From: a virus
DNA: 30,295 bases
IMG/VR virus record: IMGVR_UViG_3300030399_000063
Span: 1-30,295 of that record
Reading direction: 5' to 3' (one strand)
The notes under the pieces are model-generated. The model ran no database searches and was not told where the DNA came from. It was given only the letters and a program-made list of their open reading frames with translations. How positions within the stretch are numbered: position 1 is the stretch's first letter; every line of letters starts with the position of its first letter. The translations under genes and the position numbers were made by a program. Positions 1-7,090 of this stretch are shown piece by piece.

Positions 1-510
1 CCTGGTGTCGGCTACCCTCACTTGCTCTACTCCATCGCCGTGGCAGGCGGGACAGCCTTCGTGCGGAGCTTCATGTGGATTGAACCCGAAGCCACCCGTG
101 GCGAGCGGCGGGATGCGCTTACCGCACGGCTGCTCACATTTACTGCCACAGGTGTGATCCAGACATTGGCGAACCACTTCATCATACTCAAATTGAGTCC
201 ATTGATATTGATGATTGATCCCATGACAATGCCGGCAGCACTCAGTCTCAACCCAGATCAGATCGCTCGGATCGGCGCTCGCAATCTCACGCCATTGATT
301 GAGTACCCATTCGACTGTGAGCGCTCTGGCCTTCGCTCTGATCTCGATCTGTTCCTGAATCGCTTCTTGAACTTCTACCTCTTGCAAAAAACGATAGGCC
401 ATCATCGGAGCATTCTCAGGCTTCGATCCGGTCCTAATGGCAGCCTGAGTCCCATTAAAATCAACGAGATACTCGACCACAAACGTATTGCGTTCGCTAT
501 TCACAGCCAC
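1..510 (-). CDS. terS: Terminase small subunit with cysteine-rich insert (3' end beyond window)
   Basis: This is the DNA-recognition subunit of the packaging terminase. It runs off the left edge, so only about 170 codons are visible. The N-terminal part reads FVVEYLVDFNGTQAAIRTGS, the helix-turn-helix signature of Terminase_2-type small subunits. A cysteine-rich insert follows (C92, C95, C116, C121, C125, C129, C153, C156, including CRHCHG and CPACHGDG), then a GGFGF motif. This layout is known in many phage small terminases. An in-frame stop at 520-522 limits the start to GTG at 510 or GTG at 504. Neither has a strong Shine-Dalgarno sequence, so the exact start is uncertain. The large terminase gene would be expected next, to the left of the window. 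The family call is firm; DNA-binding specificity cannot be inferred. Confidence 0.88.
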   Translation of the reverse strand, partial: MAVNSERNTFVVEYLVDFNGTQAAIRTGSKPENAPMMAYRFLQEVEVQEAIQEQIEIRAKARALTVEWVLNQWREIASADPSDLIWVETECCRHCHGINHQYQWTQFEYDEVVRQCLDHTCGSKCEQPCGKRIPPLATGGFGFNPHEAPHEGCPACHGDGVEQVRVADTR

Positions 511-537
511 AGAATACGCTCATCGGTGATCAGAGTC

Positions 538-554
538 AATTCCATACCCCGTTG
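538..554 (-). repeat. CAACGGGGTATG repeat, copy 1 (inverted partner of 832-848)
   Basis: Read on the minus strand this 17-mer is CAACGGGGTATGGAATT. It matches the plus-strand 17-mer at 832-848 at 16 of 17 bases. The two face each other across the control region. It lies just upstream of the terS start, where an operator could act. Confidence 0.55.
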
Positions 555-620
555 GGTGCATTCGGGGTTGCTACGGGCAAACCAACGGGCATTCTTTAGA
601 ATCAATGCTTTAAGTACAAA

Positions 621-636
621 ATACCCCGATACCCCG
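621..636. repeat. Tandem ATACCCCG pair
   Basis: Two perfect adjacent copies of the octamer ATACCCCG, the reverse complement of CGGGGTAT. The same octamer forms the core of the 538-554 and 832-848 repeats, giving four copies in about 300 bases. It is a candidate binding site for a phage regulator or the terminase. The function is inferred. Confidence 0.5.
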
Positions 637-693
637 TAGTATATAGTCAATAGGTCCAGACCAATTACAGTATTCAAATATTAGTACTAAATA

Positions 694-724
694 TAGATAT
701 AGGTTTAGACACAATCTATATCTA
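694..724. promoter_or_regulatory. 9-bp inverted repeat (possible operator)
   Basis: TAGATATAG (694-702) and CTATATCTA (716-724) form a perfect inverted repeat around a 13-base spacer in A+T-rich DNA. As RNA the stem would be weak and no U-tract follows, so a protein-binding site is likelier than a terminator. Confidence 0.4.
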
Positions 725-831
725 AAGTCGATTATTGAAAAACGAGTTCAGCTTCCACACGCTGGAGTTTGGGGCTACGGGCCTCATTTCAGGTAAGCAT
801 ATTTCGCCTTTTGCTGGCATTTTTCAATTTC

Positions 832-848
832 CAACGGGGTATGAAATT
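832..848 (+). repeat. CAACGGGGTATG repeat, copy 2
   Basis: CAACGGGGTATGAAATT, near-identical and inverted relative to 538-554. It sits about 40 bases upstream of the early promoter at 886-915, so a protein bound here could influence early transcription. Confidence 0.5.
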
Positions 849-885
849 CTGAGTTTTAAGCTCGAATGTGACTGATTGAATTTTA

Positions 886-915
886 TTGACCGAAATTGTC
901 TAATAGTGATATTAT
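886..915 (+). promoter_or_regulatory. Sigma-70-like promoter of the early plus-strand genes
   Basis: A -35 box TTGACC (886-891), an 18-base spacer and a -10 box TATTAT (910-915). The first start codon of the rightward small-gene cluster follows about 32 bases later at 948. It is the best promoter match in the left control region. Confidence 0.6.
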
Positions 916-947
916 GACAGGTATCACAACTGATGGAGGTCATCTCT

Positions 948-1202
948 ATGAAAATGAGAGATGCTTTAGAAATCATCAAAAGAAAAACTCGTACAAAAAT
1001 GAAAGTGACTTGCACTCCAATACGTGCAGCCGAAAATGAGTTTTTCGATGCACTTGAAATTTCAAAAACCCATGAACGTTTGAAGCAGGGTGCGATTGAT
1101 GGGAATCTGGAGTTTTTCTATTCATCTATTCGATGCCCCAAATGCAAACGCTTTCGCCGAATCCACGTTGTCAACGGAAGGTGTGAGGAATGCCAGAAAT
1201 AA
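948..1202 (+). CDS. Small zinc-ribbon-like protein
   Basis: An 84-residue protein of unknown function. The ATG at 948 is chosen because GGAGG (935-939) lies 8 bases upstream. An alternative ATG at 933 overlaps that ribosome-binding site. The N-terminal half is basic (KRKTRTKMK). The C-terminus carries CPKC and CEEC pairs about 14 residues apart, a typical zinc-ribbon spacing. This suggests a metal-stabilised nucleic-acid- or protein-binding fold. It is the first gene after the 886-915 promoter and overlaps the next gene by 13 bases, so the two are probably co-translated. No family name is recognised. Confidence 0.7.
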   Translation: MKMRDALEIIKRKTRTKMKVTCTPIRAAENEFFDALEISKTHERLKQGAIDGNLEFFYSSIRCPKCKRFRRIHVVNGRCEECQK

Positions 1203-1873
1203 TCGATCGTAAAACCGCCATCGCCCGAGGTCTCACTAAATACTTCACGGGTAAACCTTGCAGTCACGGTCACTTGTCCGAGCGCTACTGCAAGAACGGA
1301 GCTTGCCAAAGGTGCTTGAGTCCAAACAGTACCGGCCTCGTTCGGCTACAGCCGGCGGCCATCGAAGGTCAAATAGTCAGCGGCCCCGATGATCGGCTGG
1401 AGTTGATGAAGGAGAAGCTGGCAATCGATCGCATCAATGCTGAAGCGAACGCCAGACTCATCGAACTTCGAGCGCAATCTCTCGCACTCAGGTCCAATCT
1501 AAGTAATGAGCGAACCGAGCGCCGTGCCGACCGCGAGAAGCGCAAGTTCCTCAAAGAACACCTGGTTCCAGTCAACATCCTGGGCTTCGACGAGGATTAC
1601 CACGTGGCCGTCAATATGGTATGGATGGCCGCCATGATGCGGAACCCCGAGATCACCAAAGCGGACGTGCTCACCGGGCGCAAGAATGAGTTCGGCTATT
1701 ACATCATGAGATGCTTCCCAGAAGACAAGGTGATGCTCTGCGAGCAGACCAATCGGCTCTATAGCCAAAAGAGAACTGACGATGTCATCCGGCTGCGAGA
1801 GCAAGCCATCGCCAGCGCCCAGGTAGCGGAAGCGGCTGAGATTGAATCGGAATGGCCTGAATTTAGACCTTGA
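1190..1873 (+). CDS. Phage protein with N-terminal HNH-like CxxC domain and coiled coil
   Basis: A 227-residue protein of unknown function. Residues about 9-42 contain a motif (YFTGKPCSHGHLSERY, then CQRC) found at the start of various phage HNH or endonuclease-VII-like proteins and small zinc proteins. The catalytic HNH histidines are not evident, so nuclease activity should not be assumed. Residues about 70-125 are charged, Glu/Arg/Leu-rich and probably coiled coil. The C-terminal third is a separate mixed domain. The start at 1190 lies inside the end of the previous gene and follows a GTGAGGA ribosome-binding site. The gene appears intact. Confidence 0.7.
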   Translation: MPEIIDRKTAIARGLTKYFTGKPCSHGHLSERYCKNGACQRCLSPNSTGLVRLQPAAIEGQIVSGPDDRLELMKEKLAIDRINAEANARLIELRAQSLALRSNLSNERTERRADREKRKFLKEHLVPVNILGFDEDYHVAVNMVWMAAMMRNPEITKADVLTGRKNEFGYYIMRCFPEDKVMLCEQTNRLYSQKRTDDVIRLREQAIASAQVAEAAEIESEWPEFRP

Positions 1874-1933
1874 CACGCTACCCGTAGTGTGAGAAGATAA
1901 AGGAGTAGCAAAAAACTCTCGGAGGAAATCACA

Positions 1934-2104
1934 ATGTCTACCCTTAATCAACTTTGCAAGGAACTCAGCTCCATATACGGATCACGCGGATATCGCATTA
2001 CGAACGATGGTGAAGTTCACGTTCGTCGCCAATCTAACGAGAGGTGCGGCGATACCTACTATTGGGCCTTTTACGGCTACGTGGAAACGCTTTTGGCCGC
2101 CTAA
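1934..2104 (+). CDS. 56-residue hypothetical protein
   Basis: A short gene with a strong ribosome-binding site, GGAGGAAATCACA before the ATG. The protein includes GEVHVRRQ and YYWAFYGYVET, a style seen in small uncharacterised phage proteins. The reading frame closes at TAA 2102-2104. The +1 frame just before and after that stop looks protein-like and ends at TAA 2157-2159, so the annotated C-terminus may reflect a frameshift. The leader TCGGAGGAAATCA recurs before the next gene at 2204. Confidence 0.6.
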   Translation: MSTLNQLCKELSSIYGSRGYRITNDGEVHVRRQSNERCGDTYYWAFYGYVETLLAA

Positions 2105-2203
2105 CCGTCACCCCATCTCGGAGAAGATCGAGGCCGTTCAAACCTACGTGATGCGCTAACCAACCGGGGCGTTATTCCGGCAACATATCGGAGGAAATCA
2201 AAC

Positions 2204-2959
2204 ATGCTCGCATTTCACAATAATCCTGCTATCAAAGAAAAATACCTCGCTCGCGTCCGCGCTCACCGCGTCGCCGATGAAATCGTAAAGGGCCGATATT
2301 GGGAAAACGGTAAAGGCTGCGCTGTCGGATGTACCCTTCATTCCGGCAAGCACATGAGTTACGAAAGCGAACTTGGAATTCCAGTCGCTCTCGCTCATCT
2401 TGAAGATACGATCTTCGAGAATCTGCCAAACGAGTTAGCTCTCGAATGGCCGGCTCGATTTCTTGAAGCGGCGCATCCCGGTGCCGATCTAAGCAACGTC
2501 GTAAATCAATTCATGAGTTGGATGCTTATTGATCCCACTCATGGAGTCATTCGATTCGTCAATACTGACATGGATCGTTCGGCCATCATAGGTGTTGCTG
2601 CAATTCTTCGGACCGACGCTACCGCCGAAGAAATTGAAAAGGCACTATCGGCGGACTCGGCGGCGGACTCGGCGGCGGCACTCTCGGCGGCACTCTCGGC
2701 GCGCTCGGCGGCACTCTCGGCGTACTCGGCGGCGGACTCGGCGGCGGCACTCTCGGCGGCGTGCTCGGTGGCGGACTCGGTGGACTCGGCGGCGGACTCG
2801 GCGCGCTCGGCGGCGGCGGCACGCTCGGCGGCACGCTCGGCGGTGGACTCGGCGCGCTCGGCGGCACTCTCGGCGGACTCGGCGGCGTACTCGGCGGCGG
2901 ACTCGGCTTACATTTCTTTCTCCGATAAGCTAATTGAGTTGATGAGTATCGCCAGATGA
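2204..2959 (+). CDS. Conserved hypothetical with long Ala-Ser repeat tail
   Basis: A 251-residue protein of unknown function with a strong ribosome-binding site, CGGAGGAAATCAAAC before the ATG. Residues 1 to about 145 form an ordinary globular domain beginning LAFHNNPAIKEKYLARVRAH and containing NGKGCAVGCTLHSG. I recall similar N-termini in uncharacterised phage and bacterial proteins. Residues about 148-240 are low complexity, built from repeated xSA or ADSA-like units with D, L, R, Y, C or V at the variable position, probably helical. A short normal C-terminus (SFSDKLIELMS) closes it, so the repeat has not broken the frame. The stop overlaps the next start as ATGA. The repeat tract's role is unknown. 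Confidence 0.75.
   Translation: MLAFHNNPAIKEKYLARVRAHRVADEIVKGRYWENGKGCAVGCTLHSGKHMSYESELGIPVALAHLEDTIFENLPNELALEWPARFLEAAHPGADLSNVVNQFMSWMLIDPTHGVIRFVNTDMDRSAIIGVAAILRTDATAEEIEKALSADSAADSAAALSAALSARSAALSAYSAADSAAALSAACSVADSVDSAADSARSAAAARSAARSAVDSARSAALSADSAAYSAADSAYISFSDKLIELMSIAR
2641..2910 (+). repeat. In-frame TCGGCG tandem repeat (coding minisatellite)
   Basis: About 23 copies of TCGGCG or one-base variants recur every 9-15 bases, always as Ser-Ala codons, giving 9- to 15-base units. The absence of stops in other frames explains the spurious Arg-rich and Pro-rich overlapping ORFs. Such tracts commonly change length by slippage. Confidence 0.85.
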
Positions 2960-3162
2960 CAATCTATAACCCAAGGTGGGATCTAAGTACAATACCCTCA
3001 GATAAGTTTCAATCTGAGGCAGGCCGTCGCCGGCGCGCCAAAGGTCCGCAAGTAACCAGGCAGAAGCTCAGTCCCTGTATACACTGTGGGACTGAGCTTA
3101 ACGCTCGTCAACGTCGCCTTAAATGCTTGAACTGTGGAAGGAGTCAAAATGTTCCTGCATAA
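2956..3162 (+). CDS. Small zinc-ribbon protein
   Basis: A 68-residue basic protein. The N-terminus NPRWDLSTIPSDKFQSEAGR, followed by RRRRAKG, resembles a recurrent family of small uncharacterised phage and bacterial proteins. The C-terminal half contains CIHC and CLNC pairs, a probable zinc ribbon. It begins in an ATGA overlap with the upstream gene, implying translational coupling. It ends 14 bases beyond the start of the next gene. The function is unknown; nucleic-acid binding is plausible from charge and zinc motif. Confidence 0.7.
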   Translation: MTIYNPRWDLSTIPSDKFQSEAGRRRRAKGPQVTRQKLSPCIHCGTELNARQRRLKCLNCGRSQNVPA

Positions 3163-3331
3163 CGCTCACATCTGTATTAACTGCGAGTGGATAGGGGATT
3201 CGGCCACCACTTGCATCAAGTGCGGAGGATCGCAGACCATGCCTCTAGCACAGTGGTTTCGGTCAATAACAGAACAATATCTGACATGGGATAGGGTACG
3301 GAAGAATTCAAACTATCGGTCGTCTGACTGA
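3149..3331 (+). CDS. Small zinc-ribbon protein
   Basis: A 60-residue protein. The ATG at 3149 is preferred because GGAAGGAG (3136-3143) sits 5 bases upstream. A GTG at 3134 overlaps that site. The N-terminal half has a CINC and CIKCGG pair 11 residues apart, typical of a rubredoxin- or ribbon-type zinc site. The C-terminus is short, polar and basic. It is the last gene of the left plus-strand cluster and converges on the primase gene with a 20-base gap that contains no obvious terminator hairpin. Confidence 0.65.
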   Translation: MFLHNAHICINCEWIGDSATTCIKCGGSQTMPLAQWFRSITEQYLTWDRVRKNSNYRSSD

Positions 3332-3351
3332 TGCTGAAATTACCCAAAGAC

Positions 3352-5730
3352 TCAAGCCCTGAAAGCTGACTGATACGGAGCGCTGGCAGTATTGCAGCGC
3401 TCATATTCTTTGGCGACCGCCGCCGGGTCCGTTATTTGCTTGGCTAGATTGCTGTCATGCACATATAGCCTTGGCTTGGTATGATCCGGCAGCACTAAAT
3501 TGTTGACGCGCCCGTCCTTAAGCGCCGGGTGCCACCTATACCCAATCGACTCCAGCATTTCTTTACGCCTCAAGTGAGTAACGCCGCGCACACGTCCCAA
3601 CCGCTCCAGTAGCTTCTCTAATTGATGGGATGATACCCAACCCCCACAGAAGCCCGGTAAGCCCTGGGAAATAGCCTCCTCGATCTCCTGCTCAATACCT
3701 CCCACCGATGCGCTTATAGCCTCACCGGTAGTCGAGCTGAAGGGGGCTCTCTGGCAGTCGCCGGCAGGATTCAGTTCTGCTGGAATCTGATAAGTGTGTA
3801 GGAACTCGGCAACCACCGCATATCCGCCACTCTTGAGCCAGTTGTACAGTGGCACAAAGTATTCAACGGTCATACCATCGCGGCGCAAGTCGTCGAACGC
3901 TTGCTGAGCTGTAAACATGACGCAGAAGCGGCGGTCGTTCTTGGTTTTTTGAATAGCGTCTCGATGATTGGAATTGAACATGAAGTTACCGCAGATATCG
4001 GAGCTTATCTGGTCTACTCCCTTGGCTTCAATCTCAAGCTGATCGCCGGTAATCATCGGCTTCAGCTCTTCGATAATCTCCCGGCGCTCGCCGGGTACAT
4101 AAATATCCTCGACCGCATAGAGAATTTTGCCCACCATCCATGCGTTGAATTCCTTTGCCAGCTTGCTCGCCTTTGGCCAGTGGACGTATCTCCGGCCAAT
4201 AGCTTCAGCCACGCAATGAGTGAGCAGAGTCTTTCCGTTACCTTCGACGCCTTGCAATAGAGGTGCCCAGCGGAATTTCCTACCTTTGTATTGAACGCAG
4301 GCGGCCATATAGCTGAGGATGATTTTCTGATCCAACTCTTCCGGAAGCAATCGGGCAATGTGGTCGAGGAATGGACCGGCATCACCAGCAACCCGAGGGA
4401 CATCGATGGGTATGTAGGTGTTCACAAAGCTCATCCCATTGCGATGCACCACTTCGGCCGCCGGCAGGTCCGGGCGGAAGCATGAGCCGTTAACCTTGGG
4501 ATGCGACAGAATCTGCGATTGGGTGAAGGCTTCCCACGGATCACGGCTGGTGCGATCATTGCCTGCGGACATCGTGAAGTTGCGGCCGCCGTAGTGGACT
4601 CGGAATTGATCCGGTTTGAGGATCATTCCACCAGGCACGAGCACCTTATGCTGATCGGTGATGTAGAAGCATCCTGAGAATAGAGATTCTTGAGCTTCTT
4701 GAGTGAGATATTGGCTACTGTCCAGTTGCTTTACAGCCTCACCAGTCGCTTCAGGGGGCGCGGGCAGCCCTGAGGTCTTCAGGACATCTACCTGACGCGC
4801 CACGACCCCTAGAATCGTCCGCGGCAAGTAGTCCTGCCGGCCCCACTTATCGCGCACCAGCTTGGATTGCCACATCAGGCGCTCAATGCGTCCACAATCC
4901 TTGCCAGTCCAGAATGCTAGATGTTGTGCAAGGGCGCTATCTGCTTGACTGGCATTCCAGGGATCGCCAGACCGATCCGCAGGGAACACGGAAGCGAGTT
5001 TGGATGGATCTGCCAACCAGAGGTCGGCAAAGCTCGCTTTGACTCCAAAAACGCTATTGGCGCTCTTGGACTTGAGAGCCCGCTGGATCAGTTCATCGTC
5101 GTTCGGAGGCCCACTCCAGGTTAGGTCCGGACCAGCATCACACCTCACACTCCATTCGGTACTCCAGTGACCCATACTGCCGGCGCTAGAATCGGGCGGG
5201 AAGTAGGTTTGAGTGAGCGTATAGAGTACGGCAGACAAGTCAGCGGCAGCGCTGCCCTGAGCAGATATCCCAGTTAGGGCGATGAATCTCCCCGTGTGAT
5301 AAAACTCCATATTGAGTTGCTCATTCTTGCAGCCATGAACGGGAGGTTTTCCCGACCCAATGAGATGCATTCCGATGCCGGATCTGCTGACCTCCATAGC
5401 GCACCCTGAGAGCAACTGAGCAACCTGTTGCGCATGAGGTGCCCACCCGGTTGGCGTGAGACAACCGTCAATATCGACAACCCAAAAAGGATCGTTCTCG
5501 GTGAAGACAAAGCCGATCCCATAAGGTTCTCCAAGTTCCGACGCTCGCTGCATGGCGGTGCGAGCATCCAACCAGATCGAATGGTCATGGGCACTCTTGA
5601 CGCGCATGTCGCGGGAGTCAATGGGGAGTTTGTCAGTCTTCCCCGGTCGGCTCTCCGAAGGGACGGCTTTGTAGAGAATGAATTGTCGATAAGCGCCTAG
5701 AGGCGCTAATGCGGCAGGGAGTTCGCGCAC
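3352..5730 (-). CDS. AEP primase-polymerase fused to SF3-like helicase (NrS-1/DUF5906 type)
   Basis: A 792-residue replication enzyme. The N-terminus shows the archaeo-eukaryotic primase motifs: DID at 86-88 (FWVVDIDGC), the sxH-type histidine H122 (SGIGMH) and an acidic motif at E142 (NMEFYHTGRFIALTG). Residues about 255-310 resemble the helix-bundle segment of phage NrS-1 polymerase. The C-terminal ATPase has Walker A GVEGNGKT at 494-501, an acidic pair ED at 541-542 and a polar NSNHR at 586-590, as in DUF5906/SF3 helicases. It probably primes and unwinds phage DNA. The start is GTG 5730 with GGAGAG upstream, 6 bases after the regulator gene. It is the last gene of the leftward operon. The family call is strong; polymerase activity is inferred. 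Confidence 0.85.
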   Translation of the reverse strand: MRELPAALAPLGAYRQFILYKAVPSESRPGKTDKLPIDSRDMRVKSAHDHSIWLDARTAMQRASELGEPYGIGFVFTENDPFWVVDIDGCLTPTGWAPHAQQVAQLLSGCAMEVSRSGIGMHLIGSGKPPVHGCKNEQLNMEFYHTGRFIALTGISAQGSAAADLSAVLYTLTQTYFPPDSSAGSMGHWSTEWSVRCDAGPDLTWSGPPNDDELIQRALKSKSANSVFGVKASFADLWLADPSKLASVFPADRSGDPWNASQADSALAQHLAFWTGKDCGRIERLMWQSKLVRDKWGRQDYLPRTILGVVARQVDVLKTSGLPAPPEATGEAVKQLDSSQYLTQEAQESLFSGCFYITDQHKVLVPGGMILKPDQFRVHYGGRNFTMSAGNDRTSRDPWEAFTQSQILSHPKVNGSCFRPDLPAAEVVHRNGMSFVNTYIPIDVPRVAGDAGPFLDHIARLLPEELDQKIILSYMAACVQYKGRKFRWAPLLQGVEGNGKTLLTHCVAEAIGRRYVHWPKASKLAKEFNAWMVGKILYAVEDIYVPGERREIIEELKPMITGDQLEIEAKGVDQISSDICGNFMFNSNHRDAIQKTKNDRRFCVMFTAQQAFDDLRRDGMTVEYFVPLYNWLKSGGYAVVAEFLHTYQIPAELNPAGDCQRAPFSSTTGEAISASVGGIEQEIEEAISQGLPGFCGGWVSSHQLEKLLERLGRVRGVTHLRRKEMLESIGYRWHPALKDGRVNNLVLPDHTKPRLYVHDSNLAKQITDPAAVAKEYERCNTASAPYQSAFRA

Positions 5731-5736
5731 GTCAGC

Positions 5737-6045
5737 CTACTCTCCAGAGATGTGCGCGATGACCTTAGCCCGCACGCCAGCAGGCATTTTGTGACCGGCG
5801 ACCATCGCCTGAGCCAGAACGGCATAATTGCCGCGCTTGATAGCTGTGCGCACAAGCGTCTGACGGATGTCTTGGATTGAGCCGAAGTAATAGGCAACCA
5901 GACCATAGGAACAATCGGACTCGATAGCGATCTTCTCCGTTGTTATCTTCATCCATCCGCCTGGCGTCTCGGTCAACTTGAGCGCTGCCGTGATGATGGA
6001 TTCCTTGCGCTTCTTCACTTGCTGCTGGTTCAACCTAGTTGGCAT
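5737..6045 (-). CDS. TetR-like N-terminal HTH regulator
   Basis: A 102-residue protein. Residues 14-60 read as a TetR-type DNA-binding domain: a helix (SIITAALKLTE), then IAIESDCSYGLVAYYFGS, close to the canonical recognition helix followed by a Tyr-x-Phe turn. The usual TetR ligand domain of about 120 residues is missing, leaving a short helical tail. Such short forms are common in phages. GGGAG lies 7 bases before the ATG. It is encoded between the VRR-NUC nuclease and the primase and is a candidate for the factor that binds the repeated operators in this window. That link is inference. Confidence 0.7.
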   Translation of the reverse strand: MPTRLNQQQVKKRKESIITAALKLTETPGGWMKITTEKIAIESDCSYGLVAYYFGSIQDIRQTLVRTAIKRGNYAVLAQAMVAGHKMPAGVRAKVIAHISGE

Positions 6046-6078
6046 CAGTTATCTCCCACTTGCTGCAAATCTCTAAAG

Positions 6079-6558
6079 TTACCCTTCGGATGTTGCAAAA
6101 CACGCATCGCCGCCATCCGCAACTATCAGTTGCACCCACTTCAATTGAGCTTCTTCGTGCTCCGTCCCGGAGTATATCCACCCTGGCCGCTTGCACTCCC
6201 GGCTCACGAACTGAGCTATTGTACTGCCGACCATATCTCGCGTCACCACAACTGGCCGCCATCCTATCAGGTCTCCGCTCTTCAAAATCGCATTCAACTT
6301 GGGGGAATCATTGGCAAGCCCATATCGTACAGGAATGCCGCGCTCATCGGTGAGAACTCCTACGTTGTTCCGCCACAGTTTGATTCCTTTGCGAGCAGCT
6401 TCGAGTCGCACCAAGCTCTGCACGTAGCTCTCAGTCTGAGGGATTTGGCCGGCAAGTCTCGGAGCATTTTGATCCAACCCAAATATGCAGTTGAGTTCCT
6501 GAAGCGCTATGTAAGGGATGCTCCACTTAATTGCCCATTGATGAACAGTTGACTTCAT
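6079..6558 (-). CDS. VRR-NUC family nuclease
   Basis: A 159-residue putative structure- or end-specific DNA nuclease. The catalytic signature is visible: E53 in LEAARKG, RNNVG at 63-67, D96 in GDLIG, and the ExK motif E121-K123 in RECKRPGW, followed by a conserved Gln region (EEAQLKWVQ). This is the PD-(D/E)XK-type VRR-NUC layout seen in many phages. The N-terminal 40 residues are an extra region of unknown role. Its ATG overlaps the previous stop as ATGA. It probably processes replication or recombination intermediates. Residues between D96 and E121 are slightly divergent but the catalytic set is complete. Confidence 0.85.
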   Translation of the reverse strand: MKSTVHQWAIKWSIPYIALQELNCIFGLDQNAPRLAGQIPQTESYVQSLVRLEAARKGIKLWRNNVGVLTDERGIPVRYGLANDSPKLNAILKSGDLIGWRPVVVTRDMVGSTIAQFVSRECKRPGWIYSGTEHEEAQLKWVQLIVADGGDACFATSEG

Positions 6559-6770
6559 AAATTAGGTATCCTGTGAATAGACTTCCAAACTTCCAAATTT
6601 GCCAGATATTCAGGGACTCCGGCTATCAAGCCTTCGCAATCGTCAAACCAAGGACAGTAGTCGATATTGAAAGTTTCGCAACATTGAGCACAAAAGCCAT
6701 CGATATCGAGTTGCTCTGCCATATCGGTCAAAAGTGGTTCACTGCATCGAGGGCAGATCGCAATTGTCAT
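6555..6770 (-). CDS. Small Cys-rich protein
   Basis: A 71-residue acidic protein. It has CPRC at 6-9 and CAQC at 27-30, consistent with a zinc ribbon, plus isolated Cys residues in DYCPWFDDC. Both ends are coupled: its ATG overlaps the upstream stop at 6767-6770 and its TGA overlaps the VRR-NUC start, each as ATGA. No family is recognised. The position in a DNA-metabolism operon suggests an accessory role, but nothing more specific is supported. Confidence 0.65.
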   Translation of the reverse strand: MTIAICPRCSEPLLTDMAEQLDIDGFCAQCCETFNIDYCPWFDDCEGLIAGVPEYLANLEVWKSIHRIPNL

Positions 6771-7090
6771 TTAACACCCCTCCGTCGCTTTGATGAACTC
6801 TGCCGCAAGTGCACTGACAATCGCATTGCCATATCCGCGCAATCGTCCCATTCGGGCGGGAACCCCATGAGCCGACGGGAGTAAGCCGGGTTCAATGGGC
6901 CGGTATTTGTCGTCGCGTCCGTACCACCAGTCGGCATCGCCCCAGAAACCGCGAGTTGCGCCTGCCTCGGCAACTGATCGCACCTGTGTCTCTGAGAGCC
7001 ATCCGGGTTCACCCCAGTTTCGCTCATGCCCTCCGAGTCTTTCCAATCCCTCGCAGCCGGAGTTGCAACGCTCGTTATTTCAGCGAAGGT
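6767..7090 (-). pseudogene. C-terminal remnant of a phage C5-cytosine DNA methyltransferase
   Basis: A stop-free stretch reads as the end of a Dcm-type methyltransferase: ATPAARDWKDSEGM, then NPDGS, then LNPAYSRRLMGFPPEWDDCA. The catalytic N-terminal two-thirds (SAM-binding and PCQ motifs) are absent. The frame is open from 7090 but has no ATG before 7027, so the conserved-looking first 21 residues have no evident start. An overlapping frame (6771-7079) also reads like a Dcm C-terminus, with GFWGDADWWYGRDDKYRPIE and RLRGYGNAI, the latter resembling motif X. I call this a degraded or truncated gene. If the ATG at 7027 is used, an 86-residue peptide is made, coupled by ATGA to the next gene. 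Confidence 0.6.

Larger units (their letters stand above)
511..947. other. Non-coding control region between divergent terS and early genes
   Basis: About 430 bases without a convincing gene, clearly A+T-richer than its flanks between 640 and 930. It separates terS (leftward) from the early genes (rightward). It holds several copies of CGGGGTAT, a 9-bp inverted repeat and a sigma-70-like promoter, each listed separately. A region next to terS is also a usual place for a packaging start (pac or cos), but no specific end sequence is recognisable here. Confidence 0.6.

Noticed and set aside
22-639. 205-codon plus-strand ORF at the left edge
   Set aside because: It overlaps the terminase small subunit on the opposite strand, which has clear family motifs; the plus-strand product resembles nothing.
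1874-1890. CACGCTAC-CC-GTAGTGTG imperfect dyad after the 1190-1873 gene
   Set aside because: It has one mismatch and almost no loop, and no U-tract follows, so there is no support for a terminator.
2592-2933. Arg-rich plus-strand ORF and Pro-rich minus-strand ORF (2619-2867)
   Set aside because: Both are by-products of the TCGGCG repeat, which lacks stops in several frames.
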